Positions 41,501-47,500 of a DNA stretch of 64,000 bases are shown here, piece after piece. This DNA is from Liolophura sinensis. Taxonomy: Eukaryota > Mollusca > Polyplacophora > Chitonida > Chitonidae. The translations under genes were made by a program, and so were the position numbers. Under the pieces are notes generated by a model. That model was not told where the DNA came from. It ran no database searches and was given only the letters and a program-made list of their open reading frames with translations. Within the stretch, counting starts at the first letter, position 1. Each line of letters begins with the position of its first letter. The stretch spans positions 5,810,435 through 5,874,434 of the forward strand of contig NC_088296.1 of the NCBI RefSeq assembly GCF_032854445.1, written 5' to 3'.

Positions 41501-44500
41501 AAGTTACGCCTGGCTCGACCAAAAACTTTTTCTCGTCATACAAGATCAACCCCCAGTTTTCCATCCCTCCGTACACGAAGTCGGTCAGGGCAACCATATC
41601 TGAAACAGAGAAAGGTACGAGTTAGACCAAAATCGGCCTAATTTATAGGCCTAATGCCTCGCAGGATGTTTGTCTCTCAACTCAACCATGTTTTTTATGA
41701 GTCTTAACTTAATGACAAGTGGCCGATTCCACAAAGTCATTTCTCACTTAAGTCAAAATTTAAAACCTCTTCACAATGTTTACTTTGTGATAGTGGATGT
41801 TGAAATTTGGACACAAGATAATATCGATGGGGTGAACAACATTTTAATTTCTAAAGCCACAAAATGAGTTTTAAGCCCTACTACCTTGCTCTAGCTGTCC
41901 ATGAAGTCCTTGCCTTCATGGACTCGCCCTGCCACTATAGAAGGCACGGTATATGTACGCTCAGCCAATGACCCCTCGTCGTCACATGACTGAAAAATTT
42001 TTAACTACGACGTCACGCACACAATGTGTCTACTACGTCACAAACCTAGTTTAGGTAAAGAGTATCTGATTCTGTAAAACTCCTCAAAGTAATCCAGAAC
42101 GTAAACTGCCAGTCGTAGAACGTAATCTGTCTTCCCCAGAAGTTCCGGACGGGTCCACACTCTGATCTGAACAATGACAAAAATATCAACAACAACAACA
42201 ACCTAAGCAACATCAACAGGCCGTACAACAACAACAACAACAAATGCTTTGATTTGACACACTCATTTGGTGATAACGTCACGACACAGACGGACGACAC
42301 CATGCTATATAATTAAAGACTTACAGCACAGAGAGTGAAAAACCAGAGCAGCAATGACAGTGTGAAAGCTGGCAAATGGTTACATATAACCGGTGAAATA
42401 AGGCCACAGAACAGAGAATAAGGCCAGAGCAGCGATGACAGTGTGATAGCTGGCAAATGGTCACACGTAACCGGTGAAATACGGCCTCTAGTCACTCTTC
42501 CTCAGTCAGGGTTTTATTTTAAGTGTCACATGTCGCTATTCTGTGTTCTCGTGCTTCATCGTGCATAGCAAGTATCGCTCGCTTTTCCCCATGAGAAGAT
42601 GTGGAGTGGGTGGCTTCAAGATACGTTATGGAGAAAACCGCAGCCACGGCTGAAAGTGTTGTGTGCTAAATGAATATTTCACGTATACGACAGCAATCAT
42701 CACTATGGTAGGAAGAGACCAGGCAGATCGCGAGAAAAAAACACTACCACTGCCACCAACATGTGTGCTTATTATATGATACCCTTCATAAGAGGGGGTA
42801 TACCGTAGACTTATGGCAAAAAATCAGTACTGAGTAATTTTATCTATTTACCAAGAAATAGCTAAAATTATTGATATACAATAAATATCACACTGGTACC
42901 TGTAATCGTCAAAGTGTTAAAGAATTCTAAAGTTTGAAAGAGTTATACATGTAGCCTAACCCGGTTTATAAATTTCAGGGCATTTAATATCGATTTTGAG
43001 CGGAAACACGAGCGCCCAAGACGCTGATGTTTTGCGAAAGCTAATTATTTGGGCTTTCCTAAAATAACAGGTTGATTGGAATTAATGCGCCATAAATCTC
43101 CTGCATAAATCCTTTATGAAAGCAGAGGGTAGCACGCGGAATAGTGACGTCATACCTGCAGCCAATATTCCTTACGCGAGGTGATACATCGTGTAAAGCA
43201 TGATAAGACAAAAACAATTGTCTATGTTCGTCTACCATACTTTTTTCCCTCACTTACTTTAACCCTGTTCGACGTCATCGCCTCTCTGTTTGCGAACTGT
43301 GACACGACAAGCGCCAGATTATACGTGGACATCTTTGGTGTGGTGTCAAAAGTGTCGGCTGTCATCTGATTCGCTCTGCCAGACAGAAAAGGACAGCTAT
43401 ACATGCATGGGAATTGGTGAAGATAATTCAGTAGTGTCGCCCATTACTGAAGAATATAGCCCATGGAATTACCCCAAATGAGTTATCTTTCCTTAGACAA
43501 CATCCAGATGGCGCTAGGCCTATCTTGGTCACGGGCCTTAGCCGATTATTGTTTCCCACTGTCGATCAGCGTCGTACTTGAGTCAGTGGGCGCTTAGGGT
43601 TTAACGTCATATTTAACAATTTGGAGTCCCTAGGGTGCATGTACGTGTGTCCCGTTGTTGCAGGGTGGATTTCCACTTCTCTTTTATCTCGTTCTACTTA
43701 ACTGAGACGGCTTACCGAAGGCATGTAAGGCGCCTCACCCGAGCCATTATACTGATACGGGTCAACCATTCGTTGTACTCTCCCCTTAGTGCTGAACGCC
43801 AAGCAGGGAAGCTACAACTTCCTCTTTTAAGGTCTTATGGGTGATCCGACCCAGGATTAACCCTGCCTCTGCCGCCCGAAAGCGGAAGCTCTACCAAGTG
43901 AACCATCGGAGCCGGTGCTTGTACTAGAGGATATTTCACAAATGCTGGTCTGTGGGTCAGGAATACCTGACAGATGTTTGAGAAAACAAATGTCCTTCAC
44001 TAGATATCTGACCATGGTCCTGATTGAAGCCGGAGTTGATTCTAACTCCCGACCTTGGAGTTCAAGTACTGATCGGCTAACACACAGATAGTTTGAAGGC
44101 AAAAGGTCACTCTAAAATGAAGTATATATATGATGAAAGACCATTAAAATTATCCATAAAAATAGTTGGATTTATTTTTTTGGAAATTTTTCTAACCGTG
44201 TAAAAGTGTGCTCAATGATCAGATGATCAGATCAGACGGTGGTCTCTTGTGACTCAGAAGGTAACGATTACGTCATATCTATACCTTTTGCCTGAAAGAA
44301 TTCCTTTCAAGGTGAATTTGATTCATTTTGGCAGTTTGTGTGTTTCAAAGTTTCAAAGTTTCAAAGTTTCAACAAACCTTATGTTACGTCACTGCTAGCA
44401 TTGTGGCAGGAAAACTCCACCACAGAAATAAGATATTTAATTGTTTTTTCTAGGCTAAACAAACTGTAAAAAATGAAGATAAATTCAACTCAGTTTTTAA

Positions 44501-47500
44501 AATTGGACATTTTTAAATGGTCTTTTGTCTGATAATACTTCATTTTCGTGGTTTCTGTGCAATTTTCAGACACTATAACAAATGTTTAAGAGATGTCTTA
44601 GCAACATGGGCCAGAGCGAGGGTCCCAGAATTGAACCAGAAGTGACGGGTTGAATCACCAACAATAGCATGGCTCAAAGGTTCCCATTCAAGCTTGCATG
44701 TTCTCTTCACGGGTTTGCCTTTATGGAAAAAACAGGCGACATTCTTTCTAATTTGCAAGTATGTTTGGCTGGCAATTGCATTCGATCAGATTATTTGATT
44801 TACTGCCCCAGATACATGATTCAGCATGCAATAAAATTTGTTTGGTCATGCTGAGGAATTGGTCCATTTCGGTGTTTTTAATAAACCATGTGTTCTTCAC
44901 GGCGAAGGCGCCACTCACCTTTGCTCACTTCTCACTCACCTTCGCTCACTTTTGATGAGAGGAGTATTAGACAAAGCCGTATGGTCGTTCCTCCTCACGA
45001 CCGTGAGGTCAAAGGTCGCCTTGAATGCAGGCTCGTCGAAACAGGGGAAAACCTTTCTAGCGTACACAGTAGCTAACTGGGTTCCGGTCACATACCTAAA
45101 ATATTTGTTTTATTTACTTATAACTTCTAGAAAATAACACGCCTTTTCAAAACGAAAAAATGACGAACTACTTACATTCAGGTAGACCAGATTTACCTAC
45201 AGAACAAGAGAATAATGCTATCGCGCAGCTATACCTCGTAATTGGTGGCATGAGACATACAAGGCTCGCTTATACGTATCTCTTAAAATTTATCATAAAA
45301 AAGACATAATAGACTACACTATAGGCAGTGAAACAAGAACACCGACAACAGCATGATAGTTGGCAAATGGTTACACGTAAGCGGTGAAATACGGATACAA
45401 CACAAATAGAAACGACGAGAGTGTGATAGTTGGCAAATGGTCACACATAAGCGGTGAAATACGGATACAACACAAAGAGAGGCGACGACAGTGTGATAGT
45501 TGGCAAATGGTCACACGTAAGCGGTAAAATACGTCCTGTTGTCAGTTTGTACCTCAGTTTAGGTTTGATTTTAATTGTTCAGTATGTTGGAAGTCCACAT
45601 AGTTTTTCTAAGCTATTTTTTCAAACCTTATAAGCCTTGTTTCGACATCAAAATTCAATGCCTAGGGTTATAGACATTTGTGTGTCCAAATATTTATGAA
45701 TCTTTTTAAGATGTTGTATATCCAAACATTGATGTATGTTTACAAGGTGCTGTATGTTCAAAAACTGATATATTTTTATACGGTGCTGCATGTCCGAAAA
45801 TTGGTGTATTTTTATAAGGTGCTGTATGTCCAAAAATGGATGTATTTTTACAGGGTGTTGTATGTCAATGAAGCGAGGTATCTTTACACGGTGTTGTAGT
45901 CAAATAAATAAATAATTGGTAATATAGTTATATTTATTTATTTATTTATTTATTTATTTATTTGATTGATGTTTTGCGCCGTACTCAAGAATATTTCACT
46001 TATACGACGGAGGCCAGCATTATGGTTGGAGGAAACCGCGCAGAGCTTGAGGGAAACCCACAACCATCAGTACATTATCGACAGGCCTTGTCACGTACAG
46101 CAGGAGAGGATTACCACATATTTGAGCAAAGAAGGTATAAAAGAACAAACTCACGTAGTTGAGTTGTTTTCTGTATATTCCACTACGTACAGTCCTCTCC
46201 ATCCGACGCGAAGAGGTCCGGAAAACTCCATGATCACGTGATACCTACTTCCGGCTGTTAGTGTATCGTCCAAGTTCAGGATCAACAGCTGTTTAGAGTG
46301 GCTGATCTGGTAACCATGGATACGAGGTGTGGTCATGCCGTTTGTCCCCAACAGAGTTATGGAGCTGTTGACGATCATCAGATTGAACATGTTCAAGGTG
46401 ATGTTATCCGAGGCTTCTACACAATCCACTAAAATATCCACAGAGCCGCGGAAGGTGAAGTTTTTCGGGTCTTTTCCGTACATCCGTGGCTCCAGCTCCA
46501 CGCGGTAGTGTACCGGAAGAAGAGACCTCGGCAAGCGCATGTGCCTGTCGATCAGTGGAACTTCAGTCCTTGCCTTGGTTACAGAGGGCGTGGTTACAGA
46601 AGGCGTGGTTTCGGAAAACGTGGTTGCGGAATCCGTCGCTACAGTGACTTTTGGCGCTGGCGGTGGGCTTTCAGATGAGCAGTCTGGCAGAACGCCTATC
46701 AAGATAAAATGATGGGCAAATTATGTGGTTATTTTCTTTTGAGATGTTATGGATTACTTTCTTTCTTTTACCCTCCTTCCTGGCCCGGCAATGGCAGTTT
46801 AACCGCATGCGCAGAGTAAAGTTCGTTAACAGCCACTTGTTTTCCACCCATATCTGTACGTCACAAAGTTCGTCCTTATCCTGCAAAAGGTCAGCGGTTT
46901 TACACTGGCACTCCGGTTTACGGCACCTCATCATACTATCAGCCATAGTATAAGTGATAAATTCTTGAAAATTTCATGAAGCAACAATGAAATATAAAAA
47001 TAAAAATGGAATATTTCTACCCAGAAATTTGAACATTGTCAATTTTTTGTTTTCACAAAAAAGTTTAGAAAAGTTGAGCTGGGGTATATTCAACCAGGAT
47101 ACATTTCTTTCAAGGATGATGACCTATGACCTCACACAATACGGCATTGATTTATTGTTCCCACATGGCTCATCGGTTACTATTCACAATAATTGTATAT
47201 GTTCAGTGTTATTGAACAAGAAATAAATTATGTCATGATTCGGTGGGGAAAAAAAATACCAATACATGCAAGGCAGTATAAGTTAGGAATATAAACTGGA
47301 CTGTCACACAGAGAATAAATCAAGACGCATACCTCAAATTCCTTCCCTGAACACTGCGAATTTTTAACCCACCTATATCTCCCCCCATCGTGTCAGCTCT
47401 TCTATTGAAAAAAATCTCTCTTTTTGGCGGACCAGAAAAAGATAATAATAACAATAACACAATTTCACCCGATTTAGCAGCCAATAAGAAGCCCGTATTT

